Shown here piece by piece: positions 49,450-59,061 of a stretch of DNA of 64,000 nucleotides (position 1 is its first letter; each line of letters opens with the position of its first letter). The position numbers and the translations under genes are program-made. The notes beneath the pieces are model-generated. The model ran no database searches and was not told where the DNA came from. It saw nothing but the letters and a program-made list of their open reading frames with translations. Where the stretch lies: the NCBI RefSeq assembly GCF_015500095.1, contig NZ_CP062983.1, forward strand, positions 2,666,001 through 2,730,000, read 5' to 3'. The DNA comes from Phototrophicus methaneseepsis. GTDB lineage: Bacteria; Chloroflexota; Anaerolineae; Aggregatilineales; Phototrophicaceae.

Positions 49450-51924
49450 ATGACGACGATTTTATCCGACCCGGCTGTTTTATGGCGGCGCGCGGTGAAC
49501 CGCTGGCGCACGACATTTCAGCAGGGCGACATGATTATCCTGTTTACAACAATTGTCATGCTGATAATGCCAGCGCTCTCACTTCATGCGTCAGATTGGC
49601 CTGTCGCGATAGAGACGATTGTGCCTGTTTTGATTATCAGCGTGCTACTGGGTTTTGTCCTGGCGCGCAGTCATTATGGCGAAGTGGTAGCCCTGCTCTT
49701 AAGTACTTTCTATGCGGGCATCACTATTCTGTTCGTCGCAGCGATCAATGAACCGGGCTATCTCATCCCGAATATGGGGTCTGTCCTGGTTCGCAGCATC
49801 CAATGGCTTATTGATCTTGCAACAGGCGGCATCAATCAGGACAACCTCGTTTTCACTTTAATGATCGCTGTTCTGTTCTGGTACCTGGGCTATAACGCGA
49901 CATGGCATATCTTCAGGATAGACCGCGTCTGGCGTGTGATTGTGCCGCCAGGGCTCATTTTGCTGACCAATATCGTCCTGAACGACGGTGAGGCAAGCCT
50001 CGATCTTTATCTTGTCTTGTTCCTGTTTGGGGCATTGCTCCTCATCGTGCGGTCCAATTTGGATGCACGCCAGTGGGATTGGTATATCAGCGGGATCGCA
50101 GCGCCTAAGAATATTCGCATGCAATTTTTGCGGATTGGTGCAGTCCTGGCTGCTGCCTCTCTTTTTGTTGCCTGGGTTGTGCCAACGGGCGGCTTACAGG
50201 AACGGCTCGATGAGTTCCAGGATTTTTTACAGTCAGATGGTGCCCGGCAGTTTGCAGAGTTCTGGAGTCGGTTGATTTCCCCGGTTGAGGGTGATGGCCC
50301 AGCAACCGCCGATTACTTCGGCGGTGATTCGCTTGACCTGGGTGGGGCAATCCGGCTGGGGGACCAGATTGTCTTCTTGGTCAGTGCGCCACAACAGCCA
50401 GATGCAGATGCGACACGCTATTACTGGCGCTCACGTGTTTTTGAAGAATACGGTAATGGGCGCTGGTTGCCAGCAGCGACGCTGCGTGTGACGGATGCTA
50501 TGGCACCTATGGAAATTCATTACGATCCTAATGTTGTGGGTACGGCGCGCGTTGCAGTGGACCAGGTCTTTACTGTGAGCAGCGCGCCGACGCGCATTAT
50601 TCATACAGCCCCACAACCAGCCGAGGTTAGCGTTGGTGGCCGTATCGACTTGCTGCGTACAGGCACCGACGATAACGAGTCATCTGTGAATATCTCCGTG
50701 ATTCGCCCGCTGCGGGTATTGAATCCTGGCGATACCTATGGTGTGACCAGCTTGCTTAGTACGGCTACGGCGTATGAATTGCGAGAAGCGGGTACGAGTT
50801 ATCCTACCTGGGTAGCTGTGCCCAATGCCCAGATGCCGGCTGGTATTACCAATGATGTCGTCGCACTGGCGCGGCAGATTGTCGATGAGGCCGGGGCCAC
50901 GAATCCCTATGATCAGGCGAAAGCGATTGAAACATGGCTACGGACGAATATTGGCTACAATGAGGCCATTCCAGAGCCGCCTGAAGGCATCGACCCGGTG
51001 CAGTGGTTCCTCTTTGATATTCAAGAGGGCTATTGTACCTACTACGCCACGGCAATGGTCTCTATGTTGCGCAGTTTGGGTATTCCAGCGCGTATGGCGG
51101 CGGGCTTTGCTCAGGGGGAATGGGATGCCAATTTAGGCCAATATGTCGTACGTGAGCGCGATGCTCATACCTGGGTTGAGGTCTATTTTCCCGGTTATGG
51201 TTGGGTAGAATTTGAGCCGACCGCGGCCCAGATGCCCTTAAATCGTGATGGCGATAACCCACTGCCGCCAGAACAGCAGGCGGCAGCACTGGCAGCGACC
51301 GCCGAACCCACCAGTACGCCGACGCTGCTGCCCAGCCCAACTTTTGTGCCGACTAGTACACCACAGAATGATGAGTCGCAACAGCAGCAACCACAGCAGG
51401 AGATGCCATCCCCGACGCCGACATTGACGCCGACGCCAACGGCTACCCCTGTCATCGTGCCGACTGTGCCTCCTCCGGCACAGCCACCCCAGCAGGATAC
51501 GAGCTTCGTATCGTTTATATTCCGTGCTCTGGGTATGGTCCTGGTGGCATTCCTCGCATTTCTCGCTTTGATCATGCTGATGGTCTTTATCTACTGGTGG
51601 TGGGAATGGCGCGGTATGCGTAACCTCAGCCCTGTCTCGCGTGCGTATTCACGCCTACAGCGTTATTTGCCCCTCGTAGGCTTGCGGATGCGCGAAGATC
51701 AGACGCCAGAAGAACGGCGTGGCCAGATTGTTGACAAATTGCCACAGGTGAGCCGTCCGGTGACGGCGATCACACGTAGCTATACAGAAGAACGTTATGG
51801 GCATTATTCGGAAGATAGTCCCCATACGATCCTGAACAATGATGCCGCTGACGAAGCATGGCCGCAGGTCCGGGAGCATATCCTCGTGAAATGGCTTAAA
51901 CGCTTCATCCCATTCTGGAAGTAG
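49450..51924 (+). CDS. Membrane transglutaminase-like protein (DUF3488/TgpA-like)
   Basis: A protein of about 824 residues. Six or so N-terminal membrane helices (residues 30-240) are followed by an external domain with a transglutaminase-like core: EGYCTYYATAMVSMLRSLGIPARMAAG with the catalytic Cys, and ERDAHTWVEVYFPGYGWVEFEPT with the catalytic His; the third acidic position is Glu. A long Pro/Thr/Gln-rich linker (PTSTPTLLPSPT to PPPAQPPQ) leads to one more membrane helix (FIFRALGMVLVAFLAFLALIMLMV) and a cytoplasmic domain ending WLKRFIPFWK, as in TgpA-type proteins. GGAG precedes the ATG at 49450; the open frame continues upstream without a ribosome-binding site. The 274 bases before it (49176-49449) contain nothing I can name. 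Confidence 0.88.
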   Translation: MTTILSDPAVLWRRAVNRWRTTFQQGDMIILFTTIVMLIMPALSLHASDWPVAIETIVPVLIISVLLGFVLARSHYGEVVALLLSTFYAGITILFVAAINEPGYLIPNMGSVLVRSIQWLIDLATGGINQDNLVFTLMIAVLFWYLGYNATWHIFRIDRVWRVIVPPGLILLTNIVLNDGEASLDLYLVLFLFGALLLIVRSNLDARQWDWYISGIAAPKNIRMQFLRIGAVLAAASLFVAWVVPTGGLQERLDEFQDFLQSDGARQFAEFWSRLISPVEGDGPATADYFGGDSLDLGGAIRLGDQIVFLVSAPQQPDADATRYYWRSRVFEEYGNGRWLPAATLRVTDAMAPMEIHYDPNVVGTARVAVDQVFTVSSAPTRIIHTAPQPAEVSVGGRIDLLRTGTDDNESSVNISVIRPLRVLNPGDTYGVTSLLSTATAYELREAGTSYPTWVAVPNAQMPAGITNDVVALARQIVDEAGATNPYDQAKAIETWLRTNIGYNEAIPEPPEGIDPVQWFLFDIQEGYCTYYATAMVSMLRSLGIPARMAAGFAQGEWDANLGQYVVRERDAHTWVEVYFPGYGWVEFEPTAAQMPLNRDGDNPLPPEQQAAALAATAEPTSTPTLLPSPTFVPTSTPQNDESQQQQPQQEMPSPTPTLTPTPTATPVIVPTVPPPAQPPQQDTSFVSFIFRALGMVLVAFLAFLALIMLMVFIYWWWEWRGMRNLSPVSRAYSRLQRYLPLVGLRMREDQTPEERRGQIVDKLPQVSRPVTAITRSYTEERYGHYSEDSPHTILNNDAADEAWPQVREHILVKWLKRFIPFWK

Positions 51925-51952
51925 CCAGCACGCAAACGAAACACGTAAACAA

Positions 51953-51975
51953 AAAGGGGCCGCGCTGGCCCCTTT
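51953..51975 (+). terminator. Bidirectional terminator between transglutaminase and RNase J genes
   Basis: AAAGGGGCC pairs perfectly with GGCCCCTTT around a GCGCT loop. It is flanked by an A-run and a T-rich stretch and lies between two convergent genes. Confidence 0.85.
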
Positions 51976-52009
51976 AAATTTGTCTGATGACGGCGTTTCG
52001 ACGCTATCG

Positions 52010-53683
52010 TTACACTTCGTTGACGATACTAAAGACCATCGGGCGGCGGCGAGTTTCGTTGTATAGCAACTTGCCAACGCTCTCTTCGATGAGGTCTCTA
52101 CGGCGCCCATTAGCGCTGAAGTTCTCTGCCAATGTGGATTCTACGGTGTAACGGACCTGATCGAGCAGGTTATCTGCTTCTCTCAGATAAATAAAGCCGC
52201 GTGAGACAATATCGGGTTGTGAGACCAGCTTGCCCGTCTTCTTATCCACATTTACAGACACAATCAGGAAGCCATCACGCGCCAGAATTTCACGGTCACG
52301 GATGACAGCACGGCCAATGTCGCCAACCCCACGGCCATCAACGAAGACATAACCACCGGGGATACGCTCACCTTTGCGTACATAATGCGTATCGACTTCG
52401 ATAATGGTCCCGTTTTCTACGACGATGATGTTATTTTCCGGGATACCAGCTTCAATACCCAGCTTCTTGTGCTCTACAAGATGGCGTAGTTCGCCATGTA
52501 CGGGCACCAGGAACAGCGGCTGCACCAAGTTGAGCAACAGGCGCATTTCTTCCTGACGAGCGTGACCACTGACATGGACATTTTCCAGTGAATCGTAGAC
52601 TAAGTTCGCACCGCGCTGGATCAGGCGGTTGATGGTGCGATAGACCAGTTCTTCGTTGCCTGGGATCGGGTGCGATGATAGAACAATGGTGTCATTCTTA
52701 CGAATATCCAGGTAGCGATGACGCCCAGCGGCTAGCTTGCCCAGTACGGCGGCTGGCTCACCCTGGGAACCGGTTACCATAATCACGAGCTTATGCGGCT
52801 CTACGCTATTGATCTTGCCAATATCGATGAGCAACTCTTCAGGAATATCCAGATAGCCGATTTCACGGGCGATCTGCACATATTCGCGCATTGTGTGGCC
52901 TGCGATAGCGATGCGGCGGCCGTGCTTTTTGGCTGCATCAGCGGCCTGCTGCACGCGCGACATCAGCGACGCAAAAGTGGCGATCATGATGCGGCCCTTG
53001 GCCTCTTTGAAGACCTTATCGAAAGCGGGTTCAATCGTGCTTTCGGACTCAGTCCAGCCGGGTTTGTCTGAGTTGGTGCTATCGGCCAGCAGCAGCTTGA
53101 CGCCGCGCTTACCGAATTCAGCAAGCTTGGCGTAATCCGGACGCTTGCCATCAACCGGGTTGTTGTCAAATTTATAGTCGCCTGTATGGACGATCAGCCC
53201 ATAGGGTGTATTAATCGCAAAGCCCAGGCAATCCGGGATACTATGCGTCATTCGGAACGGCTCAATCTTGAAAGGGCCGAGATTAAAGTTCGTCCCGGCG
53301 TAGATGATGTTGACTTCCGGGTCATGTTCGATTCGCGCTTCGTTAAAGCGGCGTGCATTGGCGAACTTCACATTAATGAGGCTCGCTGTCAGTTTACTGG
53401 CATACAACGGGACGTCTGGGAAAGCTTCCAAAACGTGTGCAACAGCACCAATGTGATCTTCGTGCCCGTGTGTATAGATTACCCCATGAATTTTGAGGTC
53501 TTTGCGATCGCGTAGATACTGAAAATCGGGGATAATGTAGTCAACGCCATGCATATCGTTAGCCGGGAACATAATCCCGGTATCAATGATGATGGCATCG
53601 TCTCCCAGCTCGATAATGGTCATGTTCTTACCAATTTCACCACAACCCCCGAGCGGGATTACTCGTAGTTTCGCTTTTGCCAT
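52010..53683 (-). CDS. rnj: Ribonuclease J
   Basis: A 557-residue metallo-beta-lactamase nuclease that matures and degrades mRNA and rRNA (5'-to-3' exonuclease and endonuclease). The core metal motif is IYTHGHEDHIGA, after GGCGEIGKNMTIIELGDDAIIIDTG. TGDYKFDNNPVDG and the beta-CASP motifs ADSTNSDKPG, SHPIPGNE and HVSGHARQEE follow, and VPVHGELRHL supplies a further metal ligand. The C-terminal domain is present (length equals RNase J1/J2). GGAG precedes the ATG. It is monocistronic, with a hairpin in the leader. Confidence 0.96.
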   Translation of the reverse strand: MAKAKLRVIPLGGCGEIGKNMTIIELGDDAIIIDTGIMFPANDMHGVDYIIPDFQYLRDRKDLKIHGVIYTHGHEDHIGAVAHVLEAFPDVPLYASKLTASLINVKFANARRFNEARIEHDPEVNIIYAGTNFNLGPFKIEPFRMTHSIPDCLGFAINTPYGLIVHTGDYKFDNNPVDGKRPDYAKLAEFGKRGVKLLLADSTNSDKPGWTESESTIEPAFDKVFKEAKGRIMIATFASLMSRVQQAADAAKKHGRRIAIAGHTMREYVQIAREIGYLDIPEELLIDIGKINSVEPHKLVIMVTGSQGEPAAVLGKLAAGRHRYLDIRKNDTIVLSSHPIPGNEELVYRTINRLIQRGANLVYDSLENVHVSGHARQEEMRLLLNLVQPLFLVPVHGELRHLVEHKKLGIEAGIPENNIIVVENGTIIEVDTHYVRKGERIPGGYVFVDGRGVGDIGRAVIRDREILARDGFLIVSVNVDKKTGKLVSQPDIVSRGFIYLREADNLLDQVRYTVESTLAENFSANGRRRDLIEESVGKLLYNETRRRPMVFSIVNEV

Positions 53684-53709
53684 ATTCTATTTTACTCCAA
53701 ATACAAATC

Positions 53710-53775
53710 CCCGCCTCTAGCAGCATGCTTGGCGGGCCGTTTTATATGGTCTATTTAATAACTCCTGTAATTATA
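53710..53775 (-). promoter_or_regulatory. RNase J leader: -10 element and 5' UTR hairpin
   Basis: On the minus strand a TATAAT (53770-53775) is followed by a leader of about 80 bases. This contains a hairpin with CCCGCC (53731-53736) pairing GGCGGG (53710-53715) around 15 bases, about 15 bases before the GGAG ribosome-binding site. No good -35 is visible. Nothing else is seen up to 53945. Confidence 0.45.
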
Positions 53776-53945
53776 AACAATGGAAGTTCTGTTCTGCGTG
53801 TCGTACGCTTTATCGCCAACATTGGTGCGCGCTCAAGCATATAACCATATGCGAGCTGCGTCATTACGTGCTTATTATACCACACAATCAAATGGCATAG
53901 AACAAGGTGAATATTGGCATCCTATAAGAACTGTGTAACACAGTA

Positions 53946-55097
53946 TTACCAGGCATTAAAGCTCTGGAGTGCCTCTATGACCTCATTTTGTTCACTTGGC
54001 GTCATTGTATTGTAGAAGGGCAGCCTCAGCAGGCGATCACTGACGGATTCCGTAACCGGGCAGTCGCCGATCTGCCCACCATATTGCTGGCCCATCTGTG
54101 AGAGATGCAGGGGCTGATAATGGAAAACAGCCACGATGCCACGTTCTTTCAGATGCTCGATCAGGCGTGAGCGCACATCCAGCGAGGGCAGCACAATGTA
54201 GTACATGTGGTAGGTCTGTTGCACATGATTGGGCACAAAGGGCTGTTCAACGGCATGCTCTTCCGCCCAGGCGCAAAGGGCTTGGTCATAAGTGTGCCAG
54301 ATGTGTTTGCGAGCCTCGAAGATCGTATCCTTGGCTTCTAGCTGGGCGAGCAAATAAGCTGCCAGCATATCCGAGGGCAGGTAGCTTGAGCCAATATCGA
54401 CCCAGGTATACTTATCGACCTGGCCGCGGAAGTAACGGCTGCGGTTGGTGCCTTTTTCTCGTAGGATTTCTGCGCGTTCAATATAGCGCTCATCATTGAT
54501 GAAGAGGGCACCACCTTCACCGCATTGGATATTCTTCGTCTCATGGAAGCTGACCGCTGACATAGCGCCGAATGTGCCGAGCCACTGTCCGCGATAAGTG
54601 CCAAATAATCCTTGAGCATTATCCTCAACAACGGCGATGTCATGCTTGTTGGCGATAGCCATGATGGCATCCATTTCGCAGGGCACGCCCGCATAATGCA
54701 CGGGTACGATTGCCTTTGTACGTGGGGTAATGAGCTTTTCGAGCTGTGTTTCATCGAGGTTTTTTGTGTCTGCACGTACATCCGCGAAGATAGGCTTCGC
54801 GCCACGTAAGACGAAAGCGTTCACGGTGCTGACGAAAGTAAACGATGGCACAATCACTTCATCGCCCGGTTGCGTATCCAGCAAAATGGCGGACATTTCG
54901 AGCGCGTGGGTACAGCTTGTCGTCAGTAGAGTTTTGGGCACGTTGAACGTTTCTTGCAGCAGGGCATGTATTTTTTTGCTGAAGGGCCCGTCGCCGCTGA
55001 TATGCCCATTATCAACAGCCTGCTTGATGTAGGCCATTTCTTCGCCCATGATGGCGGGTTTGTTAAATGGAATTTTGTAATCCATAGAGGGTGTCAT
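53946..55097 (-). CDS. wecE: dTDP-4-amino-4,6-dideoxyhexose transaminase (WecE/RffA-like)
   Basis: A 383-residue PLP-dependent aminotransferase of the DegT/DnrJ/EryC1 family. The sequence is close to enterobacterial WecE: GDGPFSKKIHALL, LLTTSCTHALEMSAILLD, GDEVIVPSFTFVSTVNAFVLRGAKP, VPVHYAGVPCEMD, VVEDNAQGLFGTYRG, SFHETKNIQCGEGGA (the PLP lysine lies in HETKN), AEILREKGTNRSRYFRGQVDKYTWVDIGSSYLPSD. It should transfer an amino group to dTDP-4-keto-6-deoxy-glucose to give dTDP-4-amino-4,6-dideoxygalactose. It follows an acetyltransferase and a glycosyltransferase on the same strand, which supports a role in an aminosugar (Fuc4NAc-like) surface glycan. Confidence 0.93.
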   Translation of the reverse strand: MTPSMDYKIPFNKPAIMGEEMAYIKQAVDNGHISGDGPFSKKIHALLQETFNVPKTLLTTSCTHALEMSAILLDTQPGDEVIVPSFTFVSTVNAFVLRGAKPIFADVRADTKNLDETQLEKLITPRTKAIVPVHYAGVPCEMDAIMAIANKHDIAVVEDNAQGLFGTYRGQWLGTFGAMSAVSFHETKNIQCGEGGALFINDERYIERAEILREKGTNRSRYFRGQVDKYTWVDIGSSYLPSDMLAAYLLAQLEAKDTIFEARKHIWHTYDQALCAWAEEHAVEQPFVPNHVQQTYHMYYIVLPSLDVRSRLIEHLKERGIVAVFHYQPLHLSQMGQQYGGQIGDCPVTESVSDRLLRLPFYNTMTPSEQNEVIEALQSFNAW

Positions 55098-55242
55098 CTT
55101 CTTTGGAATGAATCTCAGTCTTTATGCAGTTCTTTTGTACACTGCTTTTTTACGCTACCATGATTTGGTACTGGGATATATACGCCAATCAGGCCAATAT
55201 CGATGCAGCGCATTTTTGCATCGTATGAGCAGGAAACCCCGC

Positions 55243-55959
55243 TTAGCGATCAAACCATTTATGGAGTGTGTACTCGCTCCGTTGCAAAACACACCCTAAA
55301 CGTCCCCAAACACGTTGAACGGGCGTGTTGGTGATTTGCGTCACGAAAAGCACACGTTCAGCACCCTGTTCACCCAGCCAATGAAGCCCATGTTTGAGAA
55401 ATTCGCGGTAGATGCCGCCGCCACGTGCCTTTTTGGAGACGCCACTCAACACGAGCTGACCTTCTGTAGGGTTATTCATGCGTGCTGTGATGAACCCGAC
55501 AACCTCACCCGCCTGATCTGCGACGAAGACTTGGCTGGTTTCTGTCTCTCGGCGTGCCCAATCGGCATAGATTTCATCAGCGACGGATGGCTCTATATGG
55601 GGGTCGGCGTGATAATGGCCCATATAGCCTTCAAATGCTGCTTTAGCGATGGCGAGCACCGCATCCCGGTCCGCTGGTTGATAGGCTCGTATGGGGTGCG
55701 GCGGCTCCAACACGGGCAGTCCATTGCGCCCGATATCATAAACATGATGCACCATGGTATCCATCAGCCGGAAGCCATCGGCTTCTAATGCCTGGACGGT
55801 GTCTAACTCGCTTGTGTCGCAGCGCGCAATGATGAATTGAATCTGCTCTTGCTCGCAAAAGCGACGAATCTCCGGCAACTCACCAAGTGTGACATCATCA
55901 GCGCGCGCACTGGCAACATCAAATCGCGCTGTATCTAACGGAGAATGCTTAATCGGCAC
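55243..55959 (-). CDS. GNAT acetyltransferase, WecD/RffC-like
   Basis: About 238 residues. The C-terminal GNAT domain shows the acetyl-CoA pattern in ARGGGIYREFLKHGLHWLGEQGAERVLFVTQITNTPVQRVWGRLGCVLQRSEYTLHKWF; HKW near the end is seen in WecD. The N-terminal part (ADDVTLGELPEIRRFCEQEQIQFIIARCDTSE) resembles the N-terminal region of dTDP-fucosamine acetyltransferase. Next to wecE, it is likely to N-acetylate dTDP-4-amino-4,6-dideoxygalactose. I chose the GTG at 55959, which has GGAG seven bases upstream and overlaps the end of the GT2 gene by only 11 bases, rather than an ATG at 56010 that would overlap it by 62. Confidence 0.78.
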   Translation of the reverse strand: MPIKHSPLDTARFDVASARADDVTLGELPEIRRFCEQEQIQFIIARCDTSELDTVQALEADGFRLMDTMVHHVYDIGRNGLPVLEPPHPIRAYQPADRDAVLAIAKAAFEGYMGHYHADPHIEPSVADEIYADWARRETETSQVFVADQAGEVVGFITARMNNPTEGQLVLSGVSKKARGGGIYREFLKHGLHWLGEQGAERVLFVTQITNTPVQRVWGRLGCVLQRSEYTLHKWFDR

Positions 55960-56950
55960 GGGAAGGCTCCAGTGTGGGATGAGTGTTTTGTTCAGTGGCG
56001 GGTGGGACATCTTGTGGCTGGCCGACGCGCTCGCGGACGATATAAGTGGGTTTGTTCATCAAGCGGAAGTGCATCCGCGCCAGATATTCACCGATGATGC
56101 CGATAGCGAACATCTGGGCACCGCTAAAAATGGCGATCATAGAAGCCAGAAACGTAAAACCGGGCACTTCCGACTGCCAGCCAAAGATAATCAGGCGCAC
56201 AACCAGCACGTAAAATAAGAGGACCATGCCGAAAATCGTCATTAGCAAGCCAAGCAAACTGGCTAGACGCAGCGGCACTGTGCTGAAGCCTGTCATCATG
56301 TTAAATGCATGATTGACGAGCTTATTGATCGAATAATTGGATTCCCCATAGGGACGAGGTCGGTGCGTCACGCGTACGGCGGCAAATCGTTTTGTCGCCC
56401 AGGTGAGCAGCACATCAATGATGACATTGGGTTCGTTGTAATTTTCGAAGGCATCGCGTAGTTGAGTACGGAAAACCCGGAAGGCGCTGGCCTCGCGGGC
56501 GACATCGGCCCCCATCGTCTGCTGCAAAAAATACTTGGTCACACGGGATGCAAGCCCTCGCAGCAAGCCGTGCGGCTGTGCCTGTGGGCTGCCATAGACG
56601 ACATCATAGCCTTCTGCCAGTTTATCCAGCAGGAGGTGTAATTCTTCCGGCGGATGCTGTAAATCATCGTCCATCGTTGCGATGATGTCATACTGTGCAG
56701 TGCGGATGCCACATAAGATCGCATTATGCTGCCCATAATTGCGCATCAATTTGATGCCCTGTGCCCAGTCATATTTTTTTGTAATGGCTTCTACGGCTTG
56801 CCAGCTTGCATCACGGCTATCATCTTCAACCATGATGAGTTCGTATTCGTTAGCCACGGTAGGCAAGACGTCCGCCAGCGCGTCCGCTAACTTGCCGATG
56901 CTTTGTTCGCTGTTATAGACCGGTACAATAATAGAAAGAGATACCATCAT
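55949..56950 (-). CDS. GT2 polyprenyl-phosphate glycosyltransferase (ArnC/DPM1-like)
   Basis: A 333-residue enzyme. The N-terminal GT-A domain has SIIVPVYNSEQSIGKLADAL, LIMVEDDSRDASWQAV, ATMDDDLQHPPEELHLLLD (metal-binding DxD) and RVTHRPRPYGESNYSINKLVNHAFNM. Two membrane helices follow (LASLLGLLMTIFGMVLLFYVLVVRLI and GFTFLASMIAIFSGAQMFAIGIIGEYLARM). Such enzymes load a sugar onto undecaprenyl phosphate at the inner face of the membrane. It is the first gene of a three-gene group with a WecD-like acetyltransferase and wecE, so a Fuc4NAc-type donor is plausible. Confidence 0.9.
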   Translation of the reverse strand: MMVSLSIIVPVYNSEQSIGKLADALADVLPTVANEYELIMVEDDSRDASWQAVEAITKKYDWAQGIKLMRNYGQHNAILCGIRTAQYDIIATMDDDLQHPPEELHLLLDKLAEGYDVVYGSPQAQPHGLLRGLASRVTKYFLQQTMGADVAREASAFRVFRTQLRDAFENYNEPNVIIDVLLTWATKRFAAVRVTHRPRPYGESNYSINKLVNHAFNMMTGFSTVPLRLASLLGLLMTIFGMVLLFYVLVVRLIIFGWQSEVPGFTFLASMIAIFSGAQMFAIGIIGEYLARMHFRLMNKPTYIVRERVGQPQDVPPATEQNTHPTLEPSRAD

Positions 56951-57027
56951 GCATTCTCACTTTGCAGATGGCATCATTATGAAGACTTTGCAGTATTTCA
57001 CAAGGGCAGGCTAGCGACGATGTGAGG

Positions 57028-58851
57028 TTAGCTGTAACGCAGCACGAGCGCTTCATGGACCTGATTAGCGACCTTGAGCACGGCTTCTGGGTTATGGCTG
57101 CCAGGGGTGCCGCCTGCTTCGATGAAGGCATTACGCAGGATTTTGCCCCAGTTGCCTGTACTGCGCGTCTTAGGATCTGCGATGTACTGGTGAATTGTTT
57201 CAGCGATGCGCCCGCTGGGTGGCACGAGCATACGGCTCAGGCTCATGTAGACGTCATCAATATCGCGTGGTGCGATCATATCAACATCAATGAGGATGCG
57301 ATGCATATACATGCGCTTCATCTCGTAGAATTCGGCCAGGGACATGCGACGGCCAGCCGCTGTTTCGACAATAATATCCGTGCCTTCGCGATCTGAGTCC
57401 TCTTGCAGCTCAGCGTATTTCTCCATTGAAAGCGGCCCGACGATCTCCCATAAGGTTTGATCGTCCATCATCGGCCCCAGGTCCATGCCATATTGACGAT
57501 AATAATTCTCGATGAGAACATGCGTAAATTCAAAATCTGCCAGGACTGCGGCTTGCCGTGATGCGCTGATATTCACAGGCATACCGGTACTTTCGATGGT
57601 GCAGATGCGCTTGCTCATACCCAGATCAGGACGAATGCGCCCGATGGGATTGTGCATGGCTGAAATATCCGTGCCCAGGCCATCTTCACAGAGCAAGCCG
57701 CGCGCTACCGCGTTGGCGCGCTCAGAGTGAATCAGCTCCGCGTAGCGATTCAATCCATCCGGGATCAGGTGCGGACTGAGCGGCATTTCAATCATACGCC
57801 CCGTAACGGTTGTCCGGCGCAGATACTCTCGCGTGCAGATATATTCCGGGTCGCATGTGCCGTTGACGAAGGGACTGCCCTTGAGCATGGCGGCGTTTGC
57901 GATAGCGGTTGCACTGCGCAGCATGGTGTAGAACGTGAACAGGCCTAATGCTTCTGAGCGGCCTGCAATATCCAGATGAATGTGACACCCTTGGAGGCGG
58001 AATGCCTGTACAAAATTGGTGTCATCGGTCATGTGATAGCGCTTCTTGGTGGTTTCCAGCTTTTCCAGATATTCCGGGAAGCGGCTGTTGATGCTCTGCA
58101 TGACGTCCGTCGCGGAATATACTTTGGGGTCGTCCGTCAGCTTAAAGTCACTTTCAATGGGGTAGGCAGCCAATACAGCCGTATTGAGGTTTGTGGCCTG
58201 GCTTGCCATCACCAAGGATTGCATGATGCCATCTAGCGATTGGCGGACGCGCGTATAACCGACACCCGGCGCAACATGGACTTCAACCTGGTATTGGCAA
58301 GCTTCGCGGTCAACCTGGGGCGTGATGCCCAACCGATGCGCGTGATTACGATAAATATCGGTGAATTCGCGCACACTGGCTTCGTCTGGTGTGGTGCCAT
58401 CTTTATAGAAAAGGCCCAATTCCAGCTCAGCCCCCATCGCCCGCATTTTGGTCTTGGGATTTTCTGTTTCGTGCAGGTTGGTATGGTTAACTGCCGGGTT
58501 GAAGTTATAGGGCACAATGCTTTGCAGTAACGTCTTGCCGAAGCGGAAGCGCTCACTGACGAAACTACCCAGGACGAATGTCTGGCCGTTCTCATGCCCT
58601 AATATGACATTGCCATGTGTATTTTCGGGGTAAACGGTTGTAAGAGGGATACCAACCGCATCAGCGATTTCTTCCAGGGGGAAATGATTATCTTGAGTGG
58701 TTGCTGTAAGCGTCTTAATTGCTTGGTTGAACCGTCGTTTATGTTCTTCAATATCGCGCCAATAGATCGCGTCGCCATAATTTTCTACAGTTTCATTTGT
58801 GGGTATCGGATGTTCCATAGCGACGTTTTCTGATGGCGTTGGGGCGCTCAT
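57028..58851 (-). CDS. Glutamate-cysteine-ligase-like protein (GCS2 superfamily)
   Basis: A 607-residue soluble protein that I place only loosely. The central block MRAMGAELELGLFYKDG, then CQYQVEVHVAPGVGYTRVRQSLDGIMQSL, FRLQGCHIHLDIAGRSEALGLFTFYTMLRSATAIANAA, and RTTVTGRMIEMPLSPHLI follow the order of carboxylate-amine ligases: the E-x-E metal motif, the strand after it, and the His-containing strand. Typical YbdK-like members have about 370 residues; here there are about 140 extra at the N-terminus and about 100 at the C-terminus. The reaction may be ATP-dependent amide formation, but amine and acid are unknown. It stands alone between the GT2 operon and the divergent M32 gene. Confidence 0.65.
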   Translation of the reverse strand: MSAPTPSENVAMEHPIPTNETVENYGDAIYWRDIEEHKRRFNQAIKTLTATTQDNHFPLEEIADAVGIPLTTVYPENTHGNVILGHENGQTFVLGSFVSERFRFGKTLLQSIVPYNFNPAVNHTNLHETENPKTKMRAMGAELELGLFYKDGTTPDEASVREFTDIYRNHAHRLGITPQVDREACQYQVEVHVAPGVGYTRVRQSLDGIMQSLVMASQATNLNTAVLAAYPIESDFKLTDDPKVYSATDVMQSINSRFPEYLEKLETTKKRYHMTDDTNFVQAFRLQGCHIHLDIAGRSEALGLFTFYTMLRSATAIANAAMLKGSPFVNGTCDPEYICTREYLRRTTVTGRMIEMPLSPHLIPDGLNRYAELIHSERANAVARGLLCEDGLGTDISAMHNPIGRIRPDLGMSKRICTIESTGMPVNISASRQAAVLADFEFTHVLIENYYRQYGMDLGPMMDDQTLWEIVGPLSMEKYAELQEDSDREGTDIIVETAAGRRMSLAEFYEMKRMYMHRILIDVDMIAPRDIDDVYMSLSRMLVPPSGRIAETIHQYIADPKTRSTGNWGKILRNAFIEAGGTPGSHNPEAVLKVANQVHEALVLRYS

Positions 58852-59061
58852 AAGTCAATATCCCCGTTTCGCTGGCAGTATGCAGTATTTTCTCAATTTT
58901 CAACGATATACCTTATGCGTGCAAGTGGTAATGTGCACAGCTATCTTCGTTGGTTTGCACGATTTGTGTTTTTTGTCACGCCTTGGTTCGTTTTTCTGGC
59001 GCTGTTCCGCGCTATAATAATGGCCGGATAATCGCAATATTCTTAGAAACGAGTATGACAT

